Source: Owenia fusiformis (lineage: Eukaryota > Annelida > Polychaeta > Sabellida > Oweniidae). Taken from it: DNA of 64,000 nucleotides. Made by a program: the position numbers and the translations under genes. Location of the stretch: positions 28,475,248 to 28,539,247 of the forward strand of contig CAIIXF020000003.1 in the NCBI GenBank assembly GCA_903813345.2, written 5' to 3'. A model generated the notes under the pieces. That model saw only the letters and a program-made list of their open reading frames with translations, was not told the origin of the DNA and made no database searches. Below, piece by piece: positions 23,801 through 36,794 of this stretch (position 1 is its first letter; each line of letters opens with the position of its first letter).

Positions 23801-26800
23801 TTGACATCTAGCCTAAACAATGTAAAAAAAATTGTCCAAAGCAGGGGTAACGGTAGAGTGATGAACTTTGTTCTCCAAATCGAGAATAGTCATTTTTGAA
23901 AAATTTATACACAGCAGTTGTAACAGAATTATGCCTGGTACATACTTTTGCTCTAATGATGCAATATTTAATGCTTTCATGCTGGGGATATAATTTTAAA
24001 TTTTGTAAAAATTATACTAACAAATATGACACAGACAGATGTTATAATTATTTGAAATATTATCAATAATTCACTTTATTTTCATATTCAATACAATTTA
24101 TATAATATTGCATGTGTTCAATATAGCAGAACTTAATTGATACCTTCTAAACCATACTATAACGGATTTACTATAGGGAATTCATCTTATAAGTTTTACA
24201 TTTTAAAGTGTGCTTCAATTTCAGACACAGATAGACATGATAGAAATAAATGTAGATCTAGACAGACAAGAAGTGGGTAATTGAAAAACTGACCAAATGA
24301 CATTAAAACTTGATTCATTTGACCAAGATTTTTAGAATGAGGATTTTCTCAGAATTTCAGTTTTCATGAATCTCGTTCTAGTTTTTTAACAGAAAATAAT
24401 AGGACAAGACAAAAAGTAATAAATATCACTCTCAAGGAGCATAGCACCAGTAGATTTTTATCAAGTTCTATCCTTCAGAGTTCCAAAAGTAAGTCAGCTA
24501 TAGACTTTGAAGCTGTACATTAAAGTTGTACAAATTCAAATTGAATACCATGAGTGGAAAACATTTTGATGACAAGATTTATTTAAAAATTCAAAATGGA
24601 GGCCATGTGAAATAACTGATAGGTTGTTTTCTTGGTATTTCAATGACAAGTCGAGAAATATGTGGCCACAATCCACCGTTTGCATGCTGATTAGCAGAAA
24701 ATTAGAATAAAAATATGTAAAAATTACATCTAACACTATTTCAAAAATCATAATTTCATAATTCCAGCCACATATTTCCAACCCTTTTTGTCAACACAGC
24801 CCCTGTGGGGGGTCATGTCAAAAACACACAGATTCAATGGATAGACAACCAAAATTTTAGATAATCAGAAATAATCATTAATTTGGTTAAAATGAAAAAC
24901 TGAGATTTTAAAAACTATTTACCAATATACAGGGTGTCCCGAAAGTATGGGACCCCCTAGGCAGACATATACCAATGGCTTCACAGTATGTGTCATTTAT
25001 CATTTTGAAGGTTATCCAGAATTACATTGACTTGCCCAGTATCATGATTCAACTCTCAAATAGTGTTTGGCCAAGGTGAGGGAAGGAAGATACTCCGTGG
25101 AAACTCTTCTTTATTTCCTTAGAAATGTTTAAAGAGGATTTAAAATGCAACATGGCCAAGGAAAGACACACTTAATATTAATTTAGTGTAAAACTGAACT
25201 TCAACTGTACCCAAAAACTAAATTTTGAAATGTCTAACCTTTTTCCAATTTGGGAATTGAAACACGATGCTTGGCAAATCAATGTAACTTTGGATAAGCT
25301 TTAAAATGATATATGACACATACTATGGGGGCATTGGTATATTCTGCCTATGTGGTTCCCATACTTTCGGGACACCCTGTACATCTTTCCAGCAAATAGT
25401 ATTTTCTAGTATATTTCCAATATTAGTATTTTCCAATATATCCCTATATAATTTTGAATAATAAATCATTACCTCAAAGAGTTGGAAGACAGGAGAATCA
25501 AATTATCCCTGCTAACTGACTCTCTTTATAGTTCAATTTTCATGCCATTATCAAAGTTGTGTTATCATTCATTGTTATCATTTTGAGTATATAGTCTCAC
25601 TTTTTTTCACCTTTTCAATACTCTACTGTTATGGACATGGTCTGGTCTCCATGTTGTTTCATCAGGAACTGAGTTTTTCAGACAAAGTTGATTTAACTGT
25701 CACATTAATAGGTGATGGTGAACGGTGTAACGTTACACTTTCATTTTTGTTGATTGTTTCATAAAGTTGTAAATATAAGCTTGATATTGTTGATGTTAGT
25801 ATCCAGTAACCTTTGAAGCCAGTCACTTTTGCACCTATGGCAGGGAACATCTTCAGCCGACACAAAAAATCTGAAAAATTAGAAAAATACATGAATATTG
25901 ATGTTATATTATAAGAAACTTGATAGGAAAAAAGATCATGTTTTCTATAATCAACTTGTTGTAAGAAATAATCTTGATTTACACCATTAAATATTCAAAA
26001 TTCAGTAAATGTGATATCATTTTTGAAATCTACATATTACTAGTAAATAATATCTTATTCTACAAATATGGTTTCAAAAATGGTTCATAAACTCTGAAAA
26101 TTAATTTTCTTTGAACTGTTGAAAATGTTACTTTTAGGTTGGATAGATTCCTTTTAGACCCGTAGATCACATGTTATAAAATCATAAAAAGTGAAATATC
26201 TTTTCTTGTATTGGACAGATAACATTTTCTTTCACAGGACATACTTTAGGGTAATATGAATATCGATCCACTAAAACCATGGGCTTTCAAGAGAAGGGCA
26301 TGCAACTCTGTGTTATAAACATGAGAACTTGAGAAATCAGTGCCATGCTTCCCTTTTTTGATAATATTTCAAAGAGCTTTAAATAAATAGATAAATGTAT
26401 ATGTTTTAGTATTATCTTGAAGAAAAATTAATTTTGAATACTTTTAAAGCAAAAAACATGATTAATCTCATTTAAACGTAAACAAAAAACACTGATAAGA
26501 AAGAGGTATCAAAATGTTCTCTTCAAATGTTGCACTGTGTGTAATAATTATAGAAGACATTCCAATAAAGACAAGATTTATGGGAGAATGTTCACTTTTA
26601 TTATTGCCAAAATTGTGGTGAATTCCATTTTATATTAAGGTGCTATGGAAGTTAACAGGAAATGACGAAACAAAAAATGTCAAAACCATGCTGAATTTTG
26701 AAATTTTTTTGAACTAAGATAACAGAGTTCTGTTTGGACCTCCAGTCAGTTTAACTAGTTCCACATATCATTTATATGACCGGTAACACAATGAAAATGG

Positions 26801-29800
26801 TCAGAATGGGGGCAATATATTGGGCACATTTTCTGAAAAAGTCAAAAGATTCTGTTCAGTGACCTTTCCTGAGCACCTACTCTTAGCTATTTTTCAGTCA
26901 CATTTTCAGAGGGCTGAAAAGGTTATTTCATCATGTTTATGGTCATTCTGACCATTTTCATTGTGTTCCCAGTCATGTAAATGATATGTGGAATTCTCCC
27001 TTTCACGGTTCGCTCTTTGAATCAGAACGTTCGCAAATATGTACTGAAAAAGCACTCAAAAAGGACAAAATTTGATTGGTCAATATTTTCCCACTATGCA
27101 TTTCGCGTAGCTATTTGCGTGACCCGAAAGTTCTAAATCAAACTAATTACGCAATTTTGTTTTTACACCCGCACGCTTAATAAAACAACAATGACACCAT
27201 CGAAAGTATTCTTCTTTGTCATTGCTTTATTAGTCAGTATACCGAGTTTAATCAATAAAAGATTGTACAAAGAACAAAAAATTCAGAAACGAGTACTAAA
27301 GATTTGCTTTCGGACCACTGAACAGATTGACCTAGATAATAACGACGCGTCTTCTTTGGTCTACTGCTCAGTTGTTGTGGGTTTTCAACGTAACTCTATA
27401 ATGTAATTTTTTCCTCCACGAACTGCATCATGGGAAATATTTTGACCTTATAAGGAAAGATAACAGAACTCTGTTATCTTGGTTCAAAATTTTTCAAAAT
27501 CCAGCATGGTTTTGACATTTTTTGTTTTGTCATTTCCTGTTAACTTCCATAGCACCTTAAATCATCAACATGTATGCAGAAGAGATAATCATGTTTTTAT
27601 TTTTGAGTTAAATCATACATGAAAAGTACAAAATAAGATTTTTCTGGAATTGGTACAGGAAGCATTTTTCTCCAATTTTTAAAACCCAAGGCAATACTTA
27701 TGTCATGCATACCTGCCAACCTAAGACCAAATTTTTTTTTTAAATTGCTGTATTTTTGCGGTAGATTTTTTCAAAATACGGTAGTTTTTGCGGTATTTTT
27801 CAACAAAATTGCGGTAGTTTTTGCGGTAGATTTTAGAAAAAAACGGTAGTTTTTGCGGTAGATTTTAAAAAAAACGGTAGTTTTTGCGATAGATTTAAAA
27901 AATACGGTAGTTTTTGCGGTAGATTTTAAAAAAATACTGTAGTTTCAGAGGTTTGGGGTAGATTTTTGAAAAAAGTGTAATTTTGCGGTAGAATTTTGAA
28001 AAAAGCGGTAGTTTTGCGGAAGATTTAGAAAAAATGCGGTAGTTTTCCGGTAGATTTTAAAAAATGCGGTAGTTTTTACGGTAGTTTTTGAAAAAAACGG
28101 TAGTTTTGCGAAAGATTCTGAAAAAAATGCGGTAGTTTAACGGTAGATTTTGAAAAAATGCGGTAGTTTTTACGGAAGCTTTTTGAAAAACTGGTAGTTT
28201 TGCGGAAAATTTTGAAAAATGCACTAGTTTTACGGTAGATTTTGAAAATTGCAGTAGTTTTTACGGTAATTTTTTGAAAAACCGGTAGTTTTGCGGAAGA
28301 TTTCGAAAAAATACGGTAGTTTTACGGTGGATTTTGAAAATTGCAGTAGTTTTTACGGTAATTTTTTGAAAAACAGGTACTTTTGCGGAAGATTTGCCAA
28401 AATGCGGTATTTTTTACATGACCGGGATCACAATGTTCATGGTCAAAATTGACCACCATGCTGAAATAGCTTTTTCAGCCCTCAGAAATTGTGGCTGAAA
28501 AAAGTTAAAAGTTTGCATTTCCGAAAGGTCACTGAACAGAATATTTTTTCTGTTCAGTGACCTTTCCGAAATGCTTATTTTTTCCATCAGATTTTCAGAG
28601 GGCTGGAAAAGCTATTTTGGCATGGTGGTAAAGGTCATTTTGACAATGACCATTGTGTTCTTGGCCGGCCATGTAAATAACATTTGGGAGTAGTACAACT
28701 GACTGAAGATCAAAGCAGAACTCTGTTATTTTACTTCAAAAAACTCTAAAATCCAGATGGTTTTTCATTTCCTGTTTGGTGTATTTCTGATAGTCTAACT
28801 ACCCCGAGACCTAATGTGACCATAATATAATTAATTAATGTTCGCTCGACACTCAGCTCAAGAAACATTCCAATTTTTTTGATATTGAACTTCCTTAACT
28901 TTGTCGCAAACAATCAATTAACACTGTTACTGTTCAGCATTGATTTCTTGAATTTGCATTGTAACACATGTAAGGCTACACCTATACTCACATAGCAAGC
29001 AAATTTAGTCTTGGGAAGTCACATAAAGACTGAGGCATTGCCGCACAGAAAGGGGAGATGACATTGAAATCCATAAAGTAAAACTGGTAGGAAGTAGGCA
29101 CAATCAGAGGCAGAATCAGGGAGTTCTGGAAATGCAAAAAGAAATACTTAGCTATGATAAAATATTTTTGCGCATGCGCAATATGACCCAAAATATGCTC
29201 CCTAATTTTGAAACGACATGGGTCATTTGGAGGCTCTGACATCGAGCTGAACTCCAAGACCTGATGCTATTTACATCAAATATACAATATTTATTATCAC
29301 ATTAATGTGTGATTAAATTTCTAGAATCCTATGTGCAATAAAAGACACTGAAATTTGATGATTGCCTCCTAACTTAAAAGAATTTCAAAAATCAAAAATT
29401 ACACCATCATATTTCAAATTATGTGTTTTCAAACTACGTTTTCTAACAGAAATACTACACTTACTTAAAAGCCGTGAATTCCATCGTAATCCCCTGGAAT
29501 CTCTGAATCCAGTTAACATGATCGATTGATCTACATATCCATGAATCTACTCTAAATCCGTTCAAATAGGCTGAGCCAGTTCAATTTGTTTTCAGCGCCA
29601 TCGATACTTTAAAATTACGAACGGAAGGGAAAGACCCCTTGAAATCAACTGAAAAATGATAAAACAGTTAGCGATTATTGTTTTGTTTGACATTCTCTCT
29701 TGATCTTAAGTACAGTAATGCCAAGTTGGTGCTCAAACTCATCTACAAACAATTTATGAATGACCGATGATGTTGTTTTGTGGCTGAAATGCAAAATTTA

Positions 29801-32800
29801 AAAAACAGGTCACGTGACCTAAGAAGGTCCTTTGGCATTTCAGCAATTTGGCGGATTCAGGAGTAGAAACCGCTCCAGATGATGGCTTCAAATTGCTATA
29901 AAAACTTCGAATTGATGCACAATACGGCTGACTTCTACGTATTTAGATCATACGCATACGTTGAATTCAAGAATTAGTTGCTAAAAGGCTAAAAATACTG
30001 AAAACTTCGAGTCGAAAGACGACCCTCTTCAAAACCCAGGGCTTCACCATTTTGGATAATTTTGACACGACAAGATGACTGGACCGTAATTGATACAAGT
30101 CTCCTGATAAAAGTACTTATCCAGATATTTTTATATTTACACATCATATGTATTTTAGACTACATTTTGTTTTGCAATAGATTTTTAACCACAGATCTCT
30201 AAGAAAAAAATTTGCCCAAAACATTCTAAACTTATGTTCTCTCAGAATTTTTTTTGTAATTTAGCTGATTTTCTGATCACATATTTTTTTCGACGTGAAG
30301 AAATCAATTCCCAACAAAAACTTAATGCGGGGATGGGGGACTACACGTCAATTTTGTCATCTATTGGTTATTTTGTATCGGCTAACTACGGGTTTCATCC
30401 GAGATTGAGTGTTTACAACCGCAGGGGACCATGTCAAAATCGATCCCTGAGAATTAACATTTTTTTCTGAAAATCAATTACTGCTGACTTAGTGGCTGAT
30501 AACTCAAGAAATATATAAGAATGGGCAATAAAACGTTCAAATCACGTCCGCGAGTAAAGGGGGGTGCTTTTTCTACTAAAATCACATAAATAACCAATCT
30601 CAGAAAAAAATGCCCAAAACATGTATACGACCCCAATTTTCCAAATTATCGAAACCCAGTTTCAAAACTTTTCTCTTTGAGGTCTTCTTCCTCACCCACC
30701 ATACCTTATTTAGCTTATTATTTGTTAAATATAGTTACATCCCGATATCTCCAAACGTTTCCCTAAATATCAGCCAAAATCATTACGTTTATCAATATTA
30801 AATATCAATTCATGCACAGGTGTCATTTTACGTGATTTTTCGAGGCGGGACTATATTCTGTAGAAAAGCACGATTTTCGCGTAGTTTTCAGGTTAATGCC
30901 GAATCACCGCGACAATTGATTTCTGGGTTTGGCTGCCCAGCTGCTATGGTCGAAATAGCCCCATGACAAAGTAACCCCAAATCTACCCAGGTGACTTTAA
31001 ATATGACATGCTGGATGTTTTCTCTCAGTTTCACTTTGTACTGTTTCAGAATACTCACTTGTATAAATGCTGTGTGTTTTAGATCAATGTTTTGGTGAAA
31101 TATAAATTTCTCTTTTTACATTTCAGGTGATGGTCTGGCGATGTTGGAAGAAGACCAGAACCAGTTTGAAAAGGAGAATGTCTTTGTACAGGTACTTGTG
31201 GCAATAAGAATTATCCTACCCCTGAACATGCCCATTGGCCCACCCCTGAACATTTCCCTTGCCCCACCTGGAAATGGCACTTGGCCCACCTGAACATGCT
31301 CCTTGGCCCATCCGAACATGCCTCTTGGTCCACCCCTGAACATGTCCTTTGGCCCACCTGAACATGCCCCTTGGGCTGCCCCTGAACATGCCCCTCAGTC
31401 CACCCCCTGAATTTTCCCCTGGGCTATCCACTATTCTGGAGTATGTCATGAGAATTTCATACCAAATTAACAAATGATACAGTCATAATAAGCTGTCATG
31501 TTATTTTCCAAAGTATAACAATTTTCAGCTGGTCATTTATTAAATTCACTATTTGGCAAGTTGTTGTATTAACATCCCTTAATTATCCCACCGAACGAAG
31601 TTCGAGGGGGATATAGAGAAGCCGTCCGTCCGTCCGTTTGTCCGTCCGTCTGTCCGTCCGTCCGTGTGTCCGGGCGATAACTCCAATACCGGTTGATGGA
31701 TTTGGTTCAAATTTTATAGGCTTATGCCTTATGAGTGTAGGACCTCTGCTAGAGAAGGAATTTTCAATATGGCCGCTCAATTTAAAATGGCCGCCATTTT
31801 TCGTAAAAAATGTAATCGTTGATAACTCAAATACAAGTTGACGGATTTGGTTCAAATTTTATATGCTGATGCCTCGGGACAAAGGAGTTTCGCACAAAAA
31901 GAGATTTTCAAGATGGCCGCTTAATTTCAAAATGGCGGCCATTTTTCGTAAAAATATGTAATCTTTGATAACTCAAATACCAGTTAACGGATTTGATTCA
32001 AATTTTATATGATGATGCTTAGGGACACAGTAGCTATGTTTGACAAAAATTTTTCAAGATGGCCGTTTAATTTCAAAATGGCGGCAATTTTTAGTAAAAA
32101 ACCTAATCTTTGATAACTCAAATACCAGTGAACAGATTTGGTTGAAATTTTATATGATTATGCCTAGGGACACAGTAGCTCTGTTCAAGAAATAATTTTC
32201 AAGATGGCTTCTGAATTTCAAGATGGCGGCCGATTTTCGTAAAAAACGTAATCTTTGATAACTCATATACCAGTGAACGGATTTGGTTCAAATTTTATAT
32301 GATGATGCCTAGTTCACAATGGTATAAACTAACTTTGTGCCAAATTTTATGCTTCTATCACAAAGTGCACAAACATTTCAACTTTTACACTAGCTATAAT
32401 AAGCATAATATGTTTTGTTCGGTGGGATTTGCTACTCCGTGGAGTTGCTGTTTTTCTAGTTATGGATATGGTATGCTATTCAAATACATGAATCCATTTT
32501 TGCAATATTGATATTCATATTTTTCTCCTCACTCGTTGAGTATTCTCGAGTCAGTATGGTGTATTCGGGTTCTCAAAAGTTTTTCAAACTAATTGGAAAT
32601 CACCTTTTAATATTTCTTAATGGAGAACCACACACACTGCCATCTCCAAAACTTAACCCTTCAAGGTCTCAAAGTAAGGTACATGTACTGTATAAGTGCA
32701 TGGTCATTTTGCTGAGATGACAAAGATTCACCAAAAATTAAAGTTAAGAACGAATTTTACCTTAATCATCATTAATGATTATGAAAAATTCTTGAAGAAG

Positions 32801-35800
32801 TTCTTTCTCCTTTGTATTCAGGAAGAACAAATGCAGGAATCTGTCCATCAGAATCCAGATGAGTCGTGGGCCTACAAGACAAGTGAACATTTTCATGAGC
32901 GTCCATCCTGGCTCTCCCCTAAGGAGTCATCTGATAGAAGTGATTTTATGCGTATATCTATCGGGAGGTTTATCGGAGGCAGAACTGAGGCATTGGGCTC
33001 TCTTGGAGATTCAGCTGCAGCGGAACGGGTGAGTCACATATGGAATTGTTTCGATGATGTCTATGAAATTGCCAACCCAATTACCAGTCCATTTATCCAT
33101 ATTTCCATCCAATTGTCCATTGACAATTTTCGGATAAATGACAATGGATGTCAAAGCCACATACGGAATATTTTGGCTCTTGTGAGTCCGTAGAATCATA
33201 ATTTCTTCCATCTCTGTCTATTTTCTGCTCATTCATCCATCAACATTTTTCAGGCAAATAAAAACTACAGGTGTAGTTTGTTACATACTGTGAAATTTTT
33301 TTTATCTGGTGACCAATTGTACAGAAAATCTGTGTGATTGGAACATGTTAAGAAAAAAGTGTTAGATACTTGAGAGATGTTCTACTTATAGAGTGTTACC
33401 AGGTTGTGACAGTAGTAGTCATTTACATGCAAAAGATGGCTCCATGCTATGGAGCAATTATTAAACAAGTGCACAGCTTTTGGACATATAAATTTTGTGA
33501 TATCACACTTTTGAATGATTTGATCAAATGAACTACACCCAGTGATGGAATATATGAAACAAATATACGAGTTTTACATGAAACTTCACTTTATTTACTT
33601 TAACTATGTGTATAATTTGGAGTCTTGTCAGTTGAGCTGTATATTATAACATGTATAAATTCTTATGACTTTCTGTATTAAGCAAAAATGATTATGCATT
33701 AATATATCTACACATTAGGTTGTTTCTGTGAACTACCATATTCTATATGTAATAAGCGCCTGGAGTGTTAAGAAAATTCAAAGTACATTTACCTCCTCTT
33801 CAGACCATTTTAATAAGTGCCCATATATGAAAGAAGTAAAAAAAACAAGATTTTCATGTACTGTATCCTCTCTAATAGACACACATGCTGTAATGAACGC
33901 ACAACCTACTTTTCCATGAAAGACTCTGGCAACTTGAGTAACAAAAATCAAGAAAAGAATATAATTTATTCAAAAAATGATTGGGAGATAATAGGTTAGC
34001 TAAAACAATTGTATAAAAGATGTATATTAAATTTTTCAAATTTAGTTGTTGCCATTCTATAACCATTAAATTGAGGATGTGTATTTTTCCGATTTTTTGG
34101 GATAATCTGTTTAAGCAGAAAAATGTAAAATTTTGTTCACCAAATCATTACCAGTCCTCTAGCATCTCATTTGGTAATTAAAAGAAACAAACAACAATTT
34201 GAGTAAAATTGAAGAAAGCTATAATACAGCCTTTCTATATATTCACATCTTTTTCATACAACCAATTACAACATTTAATGTAATATACATGTACACACAA
34301 GGTTGAATCTGAAGAAATCTCTACTCTAGGGCATGTCCCTTTATAAAAAAGTCTTCATTTTGAGTGATTATTCATTGTCTTCTTGTCTTGTTCCACTCTT
34401 ATTTCAGTCTTCATTACAATATTGTTTTAATTATATGATTTTTTCATGTGATGTTACAATGGAATTGAATATGAACATAATGAAAAAGCTTTTATTGTAG
34501 ATGTAGATATAGGGTATCTTTTCTTAGACTCCTGGCTAATATAATATGATGTTTGATATTATTTTTCTCATTACCAGTAAGTTTTAAACTTTTAACATGG
34601 ATCATAATATACACATACACCCCGTTGAATATCCTTTTCATGCATTGTATAAAAATTGTGGTTTGATATTTTAAATGAAATAAATTGAATTGAATTGAAT
34701 TGAATAAAAAATTAAAAGTAGAATCAGGAGTCTAATTTACTATAGTGATTTGGGATCACTGATTAGTGAAGGTACAAAATTGGAGTTATTCAAGAAGAAT
34801 GTACTGGGACCTTCTTGCATGTAAGTATATGCTTGAAAGCTTTCCTATAGTCCCTATTTGTAAGATAAATTACAACATTTGTTAATGAGTTACACATTAG
34901 AATCAATCCAGTACCATACCTCATTCCTGAACTGATGTATTTCCCAAGGTTCATAGAATACAGGAATACACAAACGAAATGAGGAATATAGCAAATGACA
35001 AAGGATAAGAGAATAAAGCTTATGAGTTTAGTCAGGTTTGACATGCGCAGTGTCCATCGACGATAAAGTGAGTTTGTTAATGCTTCAGAACTTTGCGAGT
35101 TGTTCTGATGCTGCTCTCTGGTTGTTCCTACTGTAGCATTATCATTGGAACATCCAGGTGTTGGACTTAACAATCCAAGTTTTGTACTAGAGCTACTAGG
35201 TGTAAGTTTGGAGCCTACAGGTGTAAGGTCGGAGTTTCCAACTGAAAGATGTAAGGATACAGTTGGTTGATTGGAGCTACCAGGTGTTTCATTTGAGCAT
35301 CCAGGCGTTTGATAAGAGCTACTTGTTGTTAGAGTAGTGCTTCTTGGTAAAACTCTATCACGTCTTGGTAGACCCGTAGAAAACACATTAGAATTTTCTG
35401 GAATCAGGCCACGGTCTCTCAGATACTTTATATGTTTTGAGAGGTTCTTAAATGTCAAACATTGAAGTGTGGCGAGCACAATTAAGTGCAAGAGTGCAAT
35501 GATGCAAAGTCCCATCAAATGATATTCATGGATTAGACCATTGCTAATATAACACGATAAATGTTTACGCCTGTTGTTATGAAACAAAAGAAAACTGCAG
35601 ATATATACCATCCATAGAGCTATAGTTGATGATATCAGAGCGTAGGCAGTTTTCTTTGAAAATGCGCTTTTTACGGATGCTTGTCTGGTTGATATATACT
35701 TTTCAATCCAAAGTAGTAGAACACCCGTCATTGTCACTCCACCTGAGGTTGTCGTAAAAATGTTTATGATAAGACAGGTTATTGTCTTATGCAATGTACC

Positions 35801-36762
35801 AGAAAGTTCTAAGATTCCACGTGCCATCAATAGAACTCCAAATACAATGTCATTCATAGCTAGATATCCATGGAATATATTTGAAACTGACTGCAATTTT
35901 TTATAGCGCATGATTGACAATATGACTAAAAGGTTACAGGAAACTATCATAACTGCCACAATAATTTGCAGTATTAGTCCTTGTAAATTCAGTTTTTCTT
36001 TAAATTCAAAATCTCTTTGAGTAATATTTGTGCAGTTGTCATCCCTACTGAGGTTGCTGAATAGTGTGCAGTTGGCCATTGTAATGTGCTGCCCTGTGAC
36101 AGAGTGTTCTGATAAGTCTTGCTGAAACTCTAGACTGGTCGGAATAAGAAGTGACAGTTGTATATATATCACATGGTGGAGAATTATTTAATGTTCTTAA
36201 TACACAGTGGTGATACCAACTACATTAGATCCTGCAGTACAGCACATAAATTGTTATAAGCATTATAATCCAGTTTATGTAAAATCTACTTGTAGCCATT
36301 AACATGTTAATTATCCCATTGTACATTATAAAGCCGTCCATTTGTTCGTTTGTCTGTCTGTCCGTGAGAACTCAAATACATTCTTTTATTTGATTTATTC
36401 ATTAAAACATAATAACATTTGTACCTTTTTGTGGCCATAACACCTACATAGGTAAATGATTGACCACATTTAAAATTATTAATCTAAAATTTTCGAGCGT
36501 AAGTTTAAGTGTAAGTTTTACACAATATGACACTGGGTAAACTATAAATCATAAACCATACATACTGGTTGATGGATTTGATTCAAATTTTATAGGACCT
36601 CTGCCTAAGAAGGAATTTTCAATATGGTCGCTCAATTCATAATGGCCACCATTTTTTCTAAAAGATGTAATCTTTGATAACAAAGGAGCTGAATTTCAAA
36701 CAGTCACCATTTTTCGCAAATCTTTGATAACCCAAATACCAGTAGACAGATTTGGTGCAAAC

Positions 36763-36794
<32 letters not shown>

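Larger units (their letters stand above)
22159..30986. mobile_element. Possible 8.8-kb decayed DNA element bounded by inverted repeats
   Basis: The left edge TGGGGCTACTTTGACCATGG, then GGTTATTTCGA, matches the right edge TCGAAATAGCCCCATGACAA, then AGTAACCCCA, as an inverted repeat. A second block, CAGCTGGGCGGCCAAACC (22,332), is inverted at 30,928 (GGTTTGGCTGCCCAGCTG). The interior is AT-rich with later insertions and no protein domain I recognise, so any transposase is lost. Within it, 22,380-24,929 and about 28,790-30,900 show no gene. It could instead be two unrelated copies of a short repeat in opposite orientation. Confidence 0.45.

Noticed and set aside
27191-27406. 71-residue frame with a hydrophobic start resembling a signal peptide
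   Set aside because: It lies within the TTAA-bounded fold-back element, with no homology recognised and no supporting exon structure.
31116-31473. Minus-strand Gly/Met/Arg-rich frames (GGPRGMFRG)
   Set aside because: They are products of the GC-rich minisatellite, overlapping CEP192 exon 5 on the other strand.
36080-36172. N-terminal extension of the GPCR
   Set aside because: The open frame upstream of 36,079 begins with GTG, not ATG. The ATG nearby (36,168) is in another frame and followed at once by TGA.
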